Part shown: piece after piece, positions 11,701 to 23,318 of the stretch
How the letters are laid out: every line of letters begins with the position of its first letter
Numbering within the stretch: position 1 is the stretch's first letter
DNA from: Lytechinus pictus
Lineage: Eukaryota > Echinodermata > Echinoidea > Temnopleuroida > Toxopneustidae
DNA: 64,000 bases
Direction: 5' to 3'
NCBI RefSeq assembly: GCF_037042905.1
Contig: NC_087254.1
Coordinates: 10,835,103 to 10,899,102 of the forward strand
Notes under the pieces: generated by a model
The model's input: the letters and a program-made list of their open reading frames with translations, nothing else
Told to the model about the DNA's origin: nothing
Database searches by the model: none
Program-made: the position numbers and the translations under genes

Positions 11701-14700
11701 TAAAAAGAGGAAGGTATAAAATTTGTGTCGTATTAAATATTAAAAAAGTACAATATTTTTTTATCAAATTCTACTAAACTTCATGTCATTTCCTACACAT
11801 TCATCTCCTGTCCTGTTTTGCGCCCTCAGTTTGAAATTTTGAATGACACTTAAATTTCTTTATCATTCAAAATGAAGCGCATCAGGATATTTAAGTCAAA
11901 TAAATTATACATCATCCTGTTTTATATAATTTCAATAAATCACAAAAGTTTCAACTTTTTGCGCACCATTTTCCTTTTAATGAAGTTCAATAATCTTAGA
12001 GGGAAAACAATTGACGAAACGTCCGCCCTAGCTTTGAAATTTCAGAGTTTCATTGCTCTGCGCGGGGAGGAATATCTTCCTCCCGGCACACATCCTTCTT
12101 CTCTGTTTTTCGAGTTAAAGATATGCACTGTCGCTAAATTGTTTGTAATCAAATCTGATCTTTCCAAGGGAAGTATTCAATACTGATAAATTAGAGAATA
12201 CCCTTTTCTCGGGACTCATTTCTTAAAAAAAAATGATAAAACGCTTTAGCTTCTGCGCTTCGCGCGGGGTCAATATTATTTTAATTTCCTCCATTTTATC
12301 CCTTTTTTGTGCGTCCACAATTACTTTTGAAAACAAGGTTCAAAATCACGATATAGTCAACTGAATTGGGGCTGATATAGATGGATACTAGAGACAAGAG
12401 AAACGGCTCCTTTTCATTTTAATTTATGAAACACCGAAAGCTTCCCGCTTCGCATGGGAGGGGGAAACTCCCCCTCCCTGCACCCACCCCCTAGGGAGCG
12501 CGCTTCGCGCGCTCTGTAAGTGTTGGCACGCTTTGCGTGCATTTACCGCCCCCTCCAAAATGAAATCCTGGCTACGCGGTTGCCTGTTTGTGACCCAAAT
12601 TCCAGCTACAGGTACTGGAGTACATCACCTTGCCTATGTGAAATGGTTACATGTTTAGTAATCTGGAATTCAATTCTAGCTCTGTTTGACAGCTTTGCTT
12701 TGGTAGTGTAAAAACTATGCACATTTCATTTCTGAGCAATGATGCCTACTTCCTCATAAATGGGCCTCCCTCTTGGAATTTGGTTTACTTGTTGCTATGT
12801 CTGGCAAAGTTTCAGACAGACCCTCAGATTGTGTAGAACAATCAATAGCCTTTGTGATCCATGCCTGGATGGTTTCAGGGAAGAATCAAAGGTATGCACC
12901 CGGGATTGCATTCTTCTCAATTCTGAAGACAGTGACTTCATGGATGTGCAGCTCCATGACACATGTATCTTCTGATATGTTTATCCCCTAGCTGTCGAGT
13001 CATCATTTCTTTATGTTGCAGAGCTGCTTGCTCAGAAGGAAACTTTTCATATATTTCCTATCCTCTGCAGATGCAATGGCTACTGTACCTGCAAATGGGA
13101 CCATCAGTGGGGCGGTCAATGGAACCGCCAAGGCAGTGGTCAACGGCAACGGCGACGGGAGCCGTTGGTTTGGACACCAGTCTTTACAGGAGAATGACCC
13201 CGAGATGTACGCCATCATCTTGAAGGAGAAGGAACGTCAAAAGAAAGGCCTAGAGCTGATTGCATCGGAGAACTTCCCGAACAGAGCCGTCCTCGAGGCC
13301 CTCGGATCTTGCCTTCAAAATAAATACTGCGAGGGTTACCCCGGAAACAGGTGGGTAGCTTTTGGTGAAATTAATCCAGGAATATACATTTTCATCTTAA
13401 TTCAATTTAGGCTTGATCCTTTTTATTTATTTATTTATTTTTTTTTTTGGGGGGGGAGTGCCAAGAATTCCATTAACATGTATTCCTCCCCCCGGCCCAC
13501 TTTGCTTCAGTTGGAACCAAAATTTATATAGAATATAAAATCTTTTACTGATTTATATCCTTATTGATTGGAATTTTTATGTAGTTACATGTATTGTGTA
13601 AGAGCTCGACTATCATTTTGAAAATTATATTGATTTTTGTATATTGGTATTTTATTGATTAAAATATGAGATATTTTGATATTTTCGATGACTGAATAAC
13701 TAAAACCCTACATGTTTTCCCTAACCAGATACTATGGCGGTACCCAATTCTTTGATCAAATGGAGCGTCTGACCCAGAAGAGAGCTTTAGCTGCCTTTGG
13801 GCTAAAGGATGAGGAATGGGGGGTCAATGTCCAGCCATACTCCGGCTCTCCAGCAAACTTTGCTGTCTACACAGGGGTCATCGGTCCTCACGGGCGCATC
13901 ATGGGTCTTGATCTTCCGGACGGCGGCCACCTTACCCACGGATTTATGACGCCCAAGAAGAAGATTTCTGCGACTTCGGTGTTCTTTGAATCCATGCCGT
14001 ACCGGGTGAACCAGGAGACTGGACTCATTGACTATGATGCCCTTGCCGTGAATGCTCGATTGTTCCGTCCTCAAATGATCATTGCTGGTGAGTCTATCAA
14101 ACTACAATTTTCCCCCTGTTGGCTGGTCTATTGTGGTAGATCATAGAGTCTAAAAGGGGTTTCCCAGTTCTTCGTTAGAATCTGGGCTGTCGACCTTGTG
14201 ATCTTGCAGAAAATCGGCAAGCATTTCGCTTGCCACGTGAGTTTGGGCTCGAAACGGAATTCGCCATTGATTTTACATCAAGTCTCATTTTGGGTAATTT
14301 CGGGTCTGATATGCACTCACCATATGATACATAACTCTGGAGCAGCATACCCGGGTATTGTAAATTTGGTCTTAAAAATTGTGCAAGACTTGCTTGATGT
14401 GAAGAAACAGGATTAAGAAAGCGGCTAATACTAATCTAGCAATAAGAGTGATTGCTACTATACCCTAACCCAAAGTATATTCTTTCTTTGCAGGTCAGGT
14501 GCTGGACTGGAAAAATATTACTCAAGGGATCTAAGCAAATTTGCCCCCAAATGCCTTCAAATCCCTCGAGCATTTGAAAATAAAACCCTGAAATTCTCAT
14601 ATGGCCCAATTTAACTGTTATAGAGTGTAGCAAATTAGGGTGGAGATCTTAATGATAGCCCCAGATAGCAAACAATAGCATTGGATATTATAAGATTATT

Positions 14701-17700
14701 TATCACTTTATTCATTATCTTTCTCTTAGGTATGAGCTGTTATCCTAGGAATCTTGATTACAAGAGATTCAGGGAGATTGCCACAGAGAACGATGCTTAC
14801 CTTATGGCTGATATGGCTCATGTCAGCGGTTTGGTCGCTGCAGGAGTCGTAGCCAACCCCTTCGAGTACTGCGACATCGTTACAAGCACGACACACAAGA
14901 CTCTCAGAGGACCTCGATCGGGGATCATCTTCTATCGCAAAGGTAATACAAAATTCAAAAGTCTTGACCCTCTTGTGTCCTTTTCGTCCAGTTGCAATGG
15001 ACTTACTGTAGTTACAAATGTTGCATCATTGTTAATGAAAAACAGACCCTGTGAAATTGGGCATCTCTCTTTAACCAAATGCTTCTAGCTTTTATTTTAG
15101 TACCAAAGTATTTACCCATATGTGTCCCACTGAATTAGGAGGATAATACTCAAGCTTTATTATTATGGTGCACTTTCCATCTTAATTACATGCTCAATGT
15201 GCTTTACTAATGGGGGCACTGCCTCCCCCCTTCCTGACCCATGACGTGGGTCTTCTTTTGAAAATGTGAACTATTGTTTTAATGTTGCAGGGTACTTTTA
15301 TTTCTAACTGATGTAAATGCTTAACCCATTGAATACTGAAATCTGTCATTCCCATAGACTTTGTACAAGTGTAACCCAAATCCAGTTGGCAATTGGTTAA
15401 TATCACATCTGTGTGAGACAGGTGCACAAGTATCGTTATTTCTACTCCGGAATTTTCAAGGCTTGGAGGGGAAGTTTGAATACCGGTAATGGAAAGATGT
15501 TTTGGGCCTTCACCTAGGGATGATCATTTCTTGTTTCAGGTGTGCGTAAGGTTCTGAAGAATGGCACAGAGGTGATGTATGACCTTGAGAAACCAATCAA
15601 TGAAGCCGTCTTCCCTGGTCTTCAAGGCGGACCACACATGCATGCCGTCGGAGGTGAGACCCTTTTCTCAAAGTTTTAATTAATAATAATAAAATAATGT
15701 ATTTTTAATACCAGGGAAGCTACCTTGGATCCAAAAGCTGTTCTCCCATGATTATTCCGGCCTTAGCCTGGCTACCTTGATCGGGCCCTCAAGTATTTGA
15801 GCAATTTCTTCCTACTGCCAGCAAGCATTCACGTTTTCTTAGCAGTCAGGTAAAAATATCACCACTATTTATTATTTTACCATTACCTCACCTGGATTTA
15901 GTGCAGCACATTGTGGGTTGATTTCATGCTGAACGAAAACGCGCCATGGTTCAATGATGAACTGTTCACAACTTGATCCAGACATTTCATCCTTTGCAGC
16001 ATTTTGATTATGCTATCCATTTTGGGTTTGAGAATTGTGTAGAAAAAATGGTTTTGTGGTGTACTGGTAGTCTGCAGCAGTAATCACCTCATTTATTTAT
16101 TTTTTGTTTGGTATCTGTACAAATTGACTGTCTTCACTCTTGGTCATGAACCATATGGTTATCAATTGTTGCATCTATCTTTTATCTTTTCTATGTGTCA
16201 CAAAGTCATGAGTGTGTATATACTGTGTATCAAAAGGAGGTTACCACAAGTAGTATTAACAGAATAAAGCAAACATTGATTGTTTGATAGCTAATGGTGA
16301 ATATGAAGGTGTCATTCAATTCCAACAGAAGTGTTTATTTGTTAAACCCACCATGGGCATTTATTATATTCATAATTGAACATTCAAAATCACGTTACAT
16401 ATTTCTTTTTCAAACAAATATTCCAAATTAAATTCTTGACAATCTTTTCCTGTTTTATTTCTTATAAGTATTTATTTATAAATGCACCAAAAAGTAATTG
16501 TAAGAAACAAATCTAGCCCGGTTTCCTTGTGAGCTTTAAGAAAATGCAATTCTGTTATTTGTAGGTCAACATTGTATTCAAACTTAGCTATTGTTGTCAA
16601 ATAGGAAAAGAATCTCTTATTTAGATTTCACTCAACAAAAGCATGTACATTATCTCCGTCCACGCAACAAACAGAAGTACATGCGTTTGTGTTGTCTTCA
16701 TTTTCAATATCTATCTTATCTTTCACATGGTATTCAGGCGTTGGTGTTGCACTATTGCAGGCTTCACAACCAGAGTTTAAGCAGTATGCCCGTGAGGTTG
16801 TGGCCAATGCACAAGCCATGGCTGCAGAGTTGATTAAGAGAGGTTACACTATTTGTACAGGTTCGTTTCACTCCCAAGAGAATTTAAAAGTCAGATCATA
16901 AGTTTTAATCCACTTTTACTCTTTAAAATTGAATTTGAATATATTTAGGACAGGCAAGGTCACTTTCAAAAGGGCACATTTTGATATGAGAACACAAATG
17001 GGAAATATTTAAAAAGGCACCTAAAAATACCTAAGGCCGATTAAGAAGTGATGAGTCAATTATTAGGCCATCCCAAGAAGAGCATGGCCTCGGTGGCCGT
17101 ATATTAACTTAAGCCTTTGCTGTTTTGTCCACCTTGTACAGGGGTGACTGGATTAACCTCAACCTGATGGCAATCGTCCTTGCCCCTCCCTCTACTTTGC
17201 ACGATTCAATTCTTCTGTCGCCCTCCTCCCACCCTCCTACTGTCATCCTCCACTTGCTTCTGCCATGTCGTATTTTACCCGTAGGAACGTAGGAAAAATA
17301 AAATAAAAATAACCAAGAATGCAATATGCAAAAATACAAAACAGAAGAGTATGGAATGCACATAAAAGGAAAAGAACACCAACTCAACTAATGGCTGTGG
17401 ACAACTTTTTTTTATCCTATGATAATTAGTTATGAGAGTATCTTTTTTTTTCTGTAGGCGGAACTGACACGCATCTTTTACTCCTTGACCTACGACCCCT
17501 TGGACTGGACGGAGCTCGTGGCGAGTTCGTCCTCGAGCGCGTCGGAATCGTTCTGAATAAGAACACGTGTCCGGGAGACAAGAGCGCCCTCAAGCCCGGC
17601 GGTCTGAGGATCGGCACCCCGGCCCTCACTTCCAGGAACTTCAAGGTTGATGACTTCATGAAGGTGGTGGATTTCATGGACAGGGGTGAGTAATTTGTCA

Positions 17701-18328
17701 TTACAAAGTCATTTTCAGAGATAATGTCGATTGTTTGTATCTGATTGATGATGAACAAGGTTTCAAGATCTATTGTATGATTGGATATATGTCATCGTCT
17801 TCTTTTAGTCAAAGTAGTACTGATGTGATTTTAGTGTCACATTACCACATTTTAGTAATTTATTAATTTCTTTTACATTGATAACTCCATTGTGTTGCCT
17901 TCTTTCCATTGCAATTATTTTTGTCCTAAAGAGATCAGAAACAGCTATGCCCTCTATATCCCAAACTCTGATTAACAAAGAAGTCAGCCATATTGAAACT
18001 TGAAAATTTGTATTTTTTAAACTTCTTTATTGCACAGGTTTAGAATTAACAAAGATGTCTCCCATATTGAATTTTGAAAATTTGTATTTTCTTTTCAATT
18101 AACAAAGATGTTAGCCATATTGACCATTGAAAATTTGTATTTTTTTTTTATTGTGCAGGTTTAAAATTAACTGCGGAGGCAAATAAGAACTGTTCCGGAC
18201 CTTTGCTGCGAGATTTCAAGACATATGTCACAACCGATTCAGACTTCCAATCCAAACTCGCCGCCCTGGAAACGGAGGTCGAGTCTTTCGCTGACAGCTT
18301 CCCATTACCGGGTCATGAAGTGTTGTAA
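5666..18328 (+). CDS. SHMT1: Serine hydroxymethyltransferase, cytosolic type (8 exons)
   Basis: PLP enzyme that interconverts serine plus tetrahydrofolate and glycine plus 5,10-methylene-THF, feeding one-carbon metabolism. Exons: 5666-5708, 13071-13350, 13729-14087, 14730-14942, 15540-15653, 16738-16860, 17458-17685, 18159-18328; all introns are GT..AG and phases agree, giving 509 aa (493 aa from the ATG at 13076; family usually 470-505). Visible family motifs: [50 protein letters not shown], the PLP-lysine motif [14 protein letters not shown] (Lys268 of the 493-aa form), [11 protein letters not shown] and [13 protein letters not shown]. The N terminus is Asn/Gly/Ala-rich and lacks an Arg-rich mitochondrial presequence, so I infer a cytosolic enzyme. 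Oddities: [12 protein letters not shown] where Thr usually follows Gly, and [10 protein letters not shown] where GGPHNHAIAG is usual. The symbol is by family; SHMT2 ancestry is not excluded. Confidence 0.95.
7502..7813. mobile_element. MITE, 'GGCCCATATTCTGAAGT' family, copy 1
   Basis: Inverted ends GGCCCATATTCTGAAGTC and GACTTCAGAATACAGGCCC, with longer inner inverted parts (ggttaaacttagaccatgg against tttaaacctgagtttaactt). A second copy lies at 20225-20529. About 310 bp, non-coding. Superfamily not assigned. Confidence 0.75.
11116..12582. mobile_element. hAT-like non-autonomous element in SHMT intron 1
   Basis: Starts CAGGGGCGTAGCCAGG and ends CCTGGCTACGCGGTTG, flanked by a perfect 8-bp duplication CCTGTTTG (11108-11115 and 12583-12590). 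Internally it carries dispersed GC-rich blocks in AT-rich DNA: gcgctgcgcgcgg near 11340, gcgcttcgcgcgggg near 12255, gcttcgcatggg near 12450 and gagcgcgcttcgcgcgctc near 12497. These resemble the reverse complement of the GCGCGAAGCGCG motif in the elements at 1.7-4.5 kb. No transposase. Confidence 0.72.
13071..13350 (+). CDS. SHMT1: SHMT exon 2
   Basis: Acceptor tcctctgcag precedes it. It contains the internal ATG at 13076 (MATVPANGT...), the variable leader, and the conserved LELIASENF and YCEGYPGN motifs. It ends AG|GTGGGT in phase 2. Confidence 0.93.
13729..14087 (+). CDS. SHMT1: SHMT exon 3
   Basis: Acceptor ccctaaccag; begins by completing the Arg of [10 protein letters not shown] and runs to MIIAG. 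Holds the PYSGSPAN substrate and cofactor region. Donor G|GTGAGT. Confidence 0.95.
14730..14942 (+). CDS. SHMT1: SHMT exon 4 (PLP lysine)
   Basis: Acceptor ttctcttag; encodes [22 protein letters not shown] and the PLP Schiff-base lysine in [12 protein letters not shown]. Donor G|GTAATA. Confidence 0.95.
15540..15653 (+). CDS. SHMT1: SHMT exon 5
   Basis: Acceptor cttgtttcag; encodes [20 protein letters not shown] and [16 protein letters not shown]. Donor G|GTGAGA. The usual Asn of GGPHNHA is Met here. Confidence 0.93.
15655..15935 (-). repeat. SINE-like repeat in SHMT intron 5 (reversed)
   Basis: In reverse orientation the text 'cacaatgtgctgcac..a.tccaggtgaggt' matches the body of the SINE at 33648-33860, and the left edge carries ATT/AAT trinucleotide runs as at the 3' end of that SINE. 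Degenerate. Confidence 0.45.
16738..16860 (+). CDS. SHMT1: SHMT exon 6
   Basis: Acceptor ggtattcag; encodes [20 protein letters not shown] and onward to GYTICTG. The donor ACAG|GTTCGT departs from the GTRAGT consensus and may be weak. Confidence 0.92.
17458..17685 (+). CDS. SHMT1: SHMT exon 7
   Basis: Acceptor ttttttctgtag; encodes [34 protein letters not shown] and [17 protein letters not shown]. Donor AGGG|GTGAGT. Confidence 0.95.
17960..18158 (+). repeat. Threefold tandem repeat with a decoy 3' splice site
   Basis: The end of SHMT intron 7 holds three copies of a unit 'attaacaaagatg...ccatattgaa...gaaaatttgtattt' (about 17970, 18047, 18100). One repeat carries ttattgcacag|GTTTAGAATTAAC (AG at 18036-18037), nearly identical to the true acceptor ttattgtgcag|GTTTAAAATTAAC at 18158. 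Use of the decoy would read an in-frame stop after about 20 codons. Confidence 0.8.
18159..18328 (+). CDS. SHMT1: SHMT exon 8 (terminal)
   Basis: Acceptor ttattgtgcag; encodes [20 protein letters not shown] and the C terminus [14 protein letters not shown], stop TAA at 18326-18328. Confidence 0.93.
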
Positions 18329-19660
18329 AGCATTCATCAAGCTCTCATCGACGAAGTTCTTTGGACCAATCAACCATGAGTGCTTTACAGCGCAGTCTTT
18401 GATGGGCAGTTGTTTGCTTATTTGTAAGACTGAAGGACTCCTTGAACTAGTGTTCACTTTGAAATTGCGTTTCATCAATAGTTAACATATTAGAAGCATG
18501 CCATGGTGTATTATGTTGGGACATTGTTTTATAGTATTATTATTCTGAAATTTGTCTTCCCCACCAGTGACAATTGATAAAGTGATTTAAGCCTAGAAAG
18601 TGCAACAATATCATTACGTTCTTCTGTTTGGTGAATGTTGTAATCTGAAATATGACTTGTGCCATGTAATCTAGCTATTTCAATGCAATTCCCTCCATTG
18701 TCACTGCCTGCTTTGTTTAGTCACATAATACATATCTCAAAGGTTCATGTGTATTTGCGACTAAATTACATCAATAAGCGGTTTATGACTTTTTGATTTT
18801 GACTGACAAGGTCTCGGCTCTTTGCAAGGATTTCAGTACCCTATTACTAGAGATATTAGTGACAGAGCTGCGAACTAGTACTGATTTTCAGTATTTAGAG
18901 TAGTACTAAAAAATGAGATGAAAACTGATGATTTTAAGTTTCAGTTATATATGTTGTCTTATGTACTTCTTTGAAAATACTGATTTCCTAACCAAAAACT
19001 GATTTTCAGCTGGGGGGGGGGGTGGATGTGCAAAATGGTAGCTTTAATAGTCTATGGATATTTACTATCCACAAGAGGAGCAAATGAGGCTGTCATTTTT
19101 TTTTAGAGTAACTTTACATGACGATGTATAGAAAAGAGTCATGAAAATGGCATTTAAGCTTTCTTGACACAAAATCTGAAGATGAGCAGGTATTCATTGT
19201 ACTTGATGAGATACAATTCAGGATATTTGACACAAGATAGTATTTAAATCGTTAATTGATACTATTGGAAAGAAGTATTGTGGTTTATGCCGGCTTACAT
19301 CTCGTTTAGCCGTATGTCAAATATGCTGAGATGGCCAGAATCGATCAACTTTGAGGTGTGAATTACACATAGTCTATGTATACCTTGTGTAAGAAACGGA
19401 CTCTTTTGGGGAAAAGTTTAAGTTATATTTTTGTTTTGTTGTGATGTTGCAATCATGTGGAAATCATCATTAATACTTACTTGTTAATATGTTGTAAGGC
19501 TTAACAATTGCCTTTTTTTTCTTTTAATTTATGTCTTGAATATGTTAATAGGCAACCTGGACTTGTGTTACTGATATTTTATTTGTTTCAGTTTACTTTC
19601 TTATTCATTAATCCGATATTAATTTTTGATTTTACAATAAACTTGATACCTCAGTCCCAT
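18329..19660 (+). other. SHMT1: Probable SHMT 3' UTR with poly(A) signal
   Basis: Non-coding, AT-rich sequence after the stop codon. The first convincing AATAAA, in 'tttacaataaacttg', is at 19636-19641, which would give a 3' UTR of about 1.3 kb. Earlier weak signals were not excluded. Confidence 0.45.
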
Positions 19661-20224
19661 TTGCTCTAAGGCAGCTGTACGATGACTAAAAAAACAGCCA
19701 TTTAAATTTTTTTTTGTACTAGCTACAGATAGGTGGTTTGAATGAAAATGAAAAAAAAGGCTGCCGTAGAGCAAATGTGACTGAGGTAGAAGAAAGTGGG
19801 TTCCAATGCAATGGATATCACATATTCATGCACCAAAAGTCTCCCATGTGTATATTGTGAATACATGTAGATATGTGATTCAAATTAAACTTGCAAGAAT
19901 TTGCAAGATTCATTCCAACTCTCTATATTGACATTTACTTAATTCTATATTGCAGTATTGTCTCCATTTAGACATGTAAAATATTGACTTGTTAACCCTT
20001 TCCATGCGAAATGCACACTCGGTGTCACGCAAACTTCGGATTTTACGCTCAAACAATGCATTGTTTCCCTCCCTGAAAATAATCCAGCACAGAGGGGTTC
20101 AGCGCGCAAAGAGTTAAAGACATCATTGAACATGGACTATTCTACTACATGTACTGTATTGTATGTGTAACATTAAAACATGTATAGTTTACAAAATTGA
20201 TACAGTCTTCTCTTTCAGAGTCAA

Positions 20225-20529
20225 TGGCCGTATTCTGAAGTCAGGTTTAACTTAGACCATGGTCTAACTCTGCTAAACTTATGGGAAGCCCAAAGTGTCA
20301 AAATTTGTATTAAGTTGTATGTTTCTTAACGTTTATGGTGCTCTTTCCTGATTCATCGATGGTGAAGACAATCAATATACTTCCTAGACAATTATAAATG
20401 ATTTGAGAGCCAAATGAGCTGAAATATTATATCTCTTCTGTTAGTGATTTATGTAACAATTGGCTATCCATACTTAAACCACAACTTTAAACCTGAGTTT
20501 AAGTTGAACCCAACTTCAGAATATGGGCC
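20225..20529. mobile_element. MITE, 'GGCCCATATTCTGAAGT' family, copy 2
   Basis: Same element as at 7502-7813: GGCCGTATTCTGAAGTCAGG at the left, CTTCAGAATATGGGCC at the right, and the same interior including accatggtctaactctg and the 'gagccaaatgagctgaaatat' block. It lies 3' of SHMT. Confidence 0.75.
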
Positions 20530-21434
20530 ATAATCATCTTCTTATGTACAATTCTGCAGGGGAGCATTTCATGAAACAAATAGTTATTTTCCCTTACTAA
20601 TTAGCTCTCAGCCAATCAGATACAAGGATTTCAGTAGCTTATAACAATATAGACAATTGTTAACTGAAATGACAGATTTGTTTTTCTTCTGCATTCATGT
20701 AACCTCTACATATGTATGTATTAGCTTTTGTCAATTTTGTGTGCTCATTATTTCTTTGATCTTGTTACAAACCAAAGTTCTTAATGTCATTCCATAATTT
20801 GCTTTTTTGATTTAAATTATTCATTAAATGCAAGACAAATATGTTTTGAGCTCATGATATCCTTAGAGTTTGTCGTCAGTTCGTAAAACGCTTGATATTG
20901 AATAATAATATGAAACATTTTATTAGTACTTAATGTTTCAAAGTGCTGTATATTATTACCCAAGCTTTAGCACGGCTTTGCTGATCAGAAGCATTCAAGG
21001 AATTCCTAGTACGACTAGGTTTTCAATCCCACAGTAAAGAGGAAGACAAGTCTAGGGCCTAGGCTTTATATCGTATACTTTTACTGTTCAATGTAATGTT
21101 ACTTACTTTGCCAAAATTTCCACAAAATTGTTGGATTCTGTTGTTTTATTATATAATAAAATCAGAGTTGAGAGATTGAAATAATACGGTTTGCAATTGG
21201 AATGTGTAATTATGTCAGACTAGCTGATTTGTTGGACTATCAGCTGATAAAGATGTAATTATTTTTCTTAAAGATTAAAATTTCTTCATGTATATTTGTG
21301 TTCTATGAACCTCTTTTTTTTTTTTTATTAGATTATGGTGATGAGTTCTAAAAAGAAGAGTTTGTTGGGTCAATGTCAACAAAGAAGCTTTTGTTAGCAC
21401 TTACTAACACTTCTACCAACACCGCTGCCAACAG

Positions 21435-21488
21435 TGGAGTTCAGGTGGGCCTGTAGGATTATACCCTACGACATCCTTGCTATCCGAA
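21435..21488 (-). pseudogene. 54-bp exact duplicate of part of the 23.3-kb gene
   Basis: All 54 bases match 23821-23874 in the same orientation, 2.4 kb away. Read on the - strand it encodes SDSKDVVGYNPTGPPEL, the start of the mature protein at 23319-23987. Similarity stops sharply at both edges, and translation beyond it meets a stop within seven codons. It is a gene fragment, not an exon that can be supported. Confidence 0.8.
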
Positions 21489-22599
21489 AATATTTGGGTA
21501 AACGACACAAAATACACAACAATAGCAGCAAGTCATTCTCCAGACGTGCACTGTAATTCAACTTCAAAGATGTTTCCAATTTTAATAGCCAATTAAGATT
21601 TGTTAATTTGGGCACTTGGATAGATTACGATGTGATGATCGTGAAAAAAATAAGCGTTGGGTTAAGATTAAAATATTATTAATGATCAGAAAACATGAAA
21701 TGAATGGAAACTTTTCAACTAGTCAAAACAAAAATTTATTTTTCTAGTTTTTAACAGCTTCACGTACAGTAAAAATTCAAAATAGTTTTAAAAACTAAGA
21801 GTTTATTTTACATCAAGTGATTTCTGATACGATTCTCAAATTCAGCCTTTAACTCTACAAGGTGACATTTTAATTTTAAGTATTTGATAGATTAAAGTCT
21901 GTATTTCTGATCCATGATTAAGAGGAATGAAATAAAGAAATCATATTTACATCTGGATAAAGTTTGGTATCTATGTTTGATAATGCTCTTTCTTACAAAG
22001 ATTAAAAAATTCCTTGGCCATGACAAGTTCCTGTATATACAAAATTTAATACTTACAGTTGCTTTACAGACAAACACACACAATATTTTTGTAATTTACT
22101 TTCTACATTTTTCGACCGCCATAGACGATTAAAACGTGAGCAAGCCACACAGGACAATAGATCCACATTCTCTACTACATATGGAAAATTGAACTTATCT
22201 AGTATACCAACAAGTAATCCAATATATACATTTGCTCTCAATATAAGTACAGCTACACTTTGGCAATATTATTGCTTTTTATTTAAGAGATGGCCTTTCA
22301 AACTCCATACATCAACAGGAAAAAAGGAAAATAAAGTGAAGGGGGGGATGGGAGAGGAAGGTGTAGATAAAGAGAGATAGGTAGTGGGAGGAAGGGGAGA
22401 GGTAGAAAGAAAGAGAAAGGGTTTTGTGGGAGGGAATTGAGTCAATGACAGATTTCTTCACTTAATAATATAAGATACTTGTTTGTTTAGGTAACTTAAA
22501 ACATAATTTGTAAAGAATAGTAGACAACAGGGACGTCATAATGTATTCTGTTTTCCTTTGAGATCTATCTCTTGAATCATAGCAAATATATTTATTTGC

Positions 22600-22653
22600 A
22601 TATGTATATATATATGTATATAATATATATGTGTACATATATATATATAAATA

Positions 22654-22698
<45 letters not shown>
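22600..22698. repeat. AT/ATGT dinucleotide microsatellite
   Basis: Runs of (TA)n with interspersed gtata and tgtac, about 100 bp, in intergenic DNA. Confidence 0.9.
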
Positions 22699-22699
<1 letters not shown>

Positions 22700-23318
22700 A
22701 TAGAAAACATGTTTATACTAATTATGTTGAAATACACTTATGTATTCAATAATCGAGAAACAAACTACTTTTACTTAGGTAGTCTGTCCAGAATTTCAGA
22801 ATCTAAATAGATCAAATGGGGGATACTTAAAAAAAAACAGCATGAACTAGGGATCATCATTTTTTTTCACCTAGTTAATGATCCCATGTTGGCTGTAACC
22901 ATCACTGTCCAGTTATAATGCCAAGCTATATATATTCCTCGCACACATCAGGAAGGTGAAGTAGACTCAGAAGAGAGACAGATTTTTTAATGTATCTTCT
23001 CAAGATCGTAATCTGCTTGAAGGTTGAACGTTGATCCCAGATGTCGAATAAACAGGCCAGAGATGGAAAAATACGCGTTATCGTTTGTAGAGTCTTGGAT
23101 GTTCATGTACAGCTACCCTATATTTACAGACCGAATATGATGAAGTTGGACTCGAATGATTTTCCTACTCGTATACCGCCACTCATAAGTCGCCAGTTGT
23201 AATGATGATAATGATTATGGTTATTTGACGCTCCCTCACGAAACTATTCAGCAGCTCAATATTGTTTGCATAGGGCCTATATAAATTCAAATTTTGGCAA
23301 GTGATTGAAAAATCCAGT

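Larger units (their letters stand above)
5709..13070 (+). other. SHMT intron 1: contents
   Basis: A 7.4-kb stretch with no supportable exon. It contains a MITE (7502-7813), AT-rich low-complexity DNA with TTTA and AAAT runs around 8780-9210, C20 and other homopolymer runs, many TACATGTA palindromes between 7390 and 10960, and a hAT-like element (11116-12582). The short open frames here look random. Confidence 0.6.
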
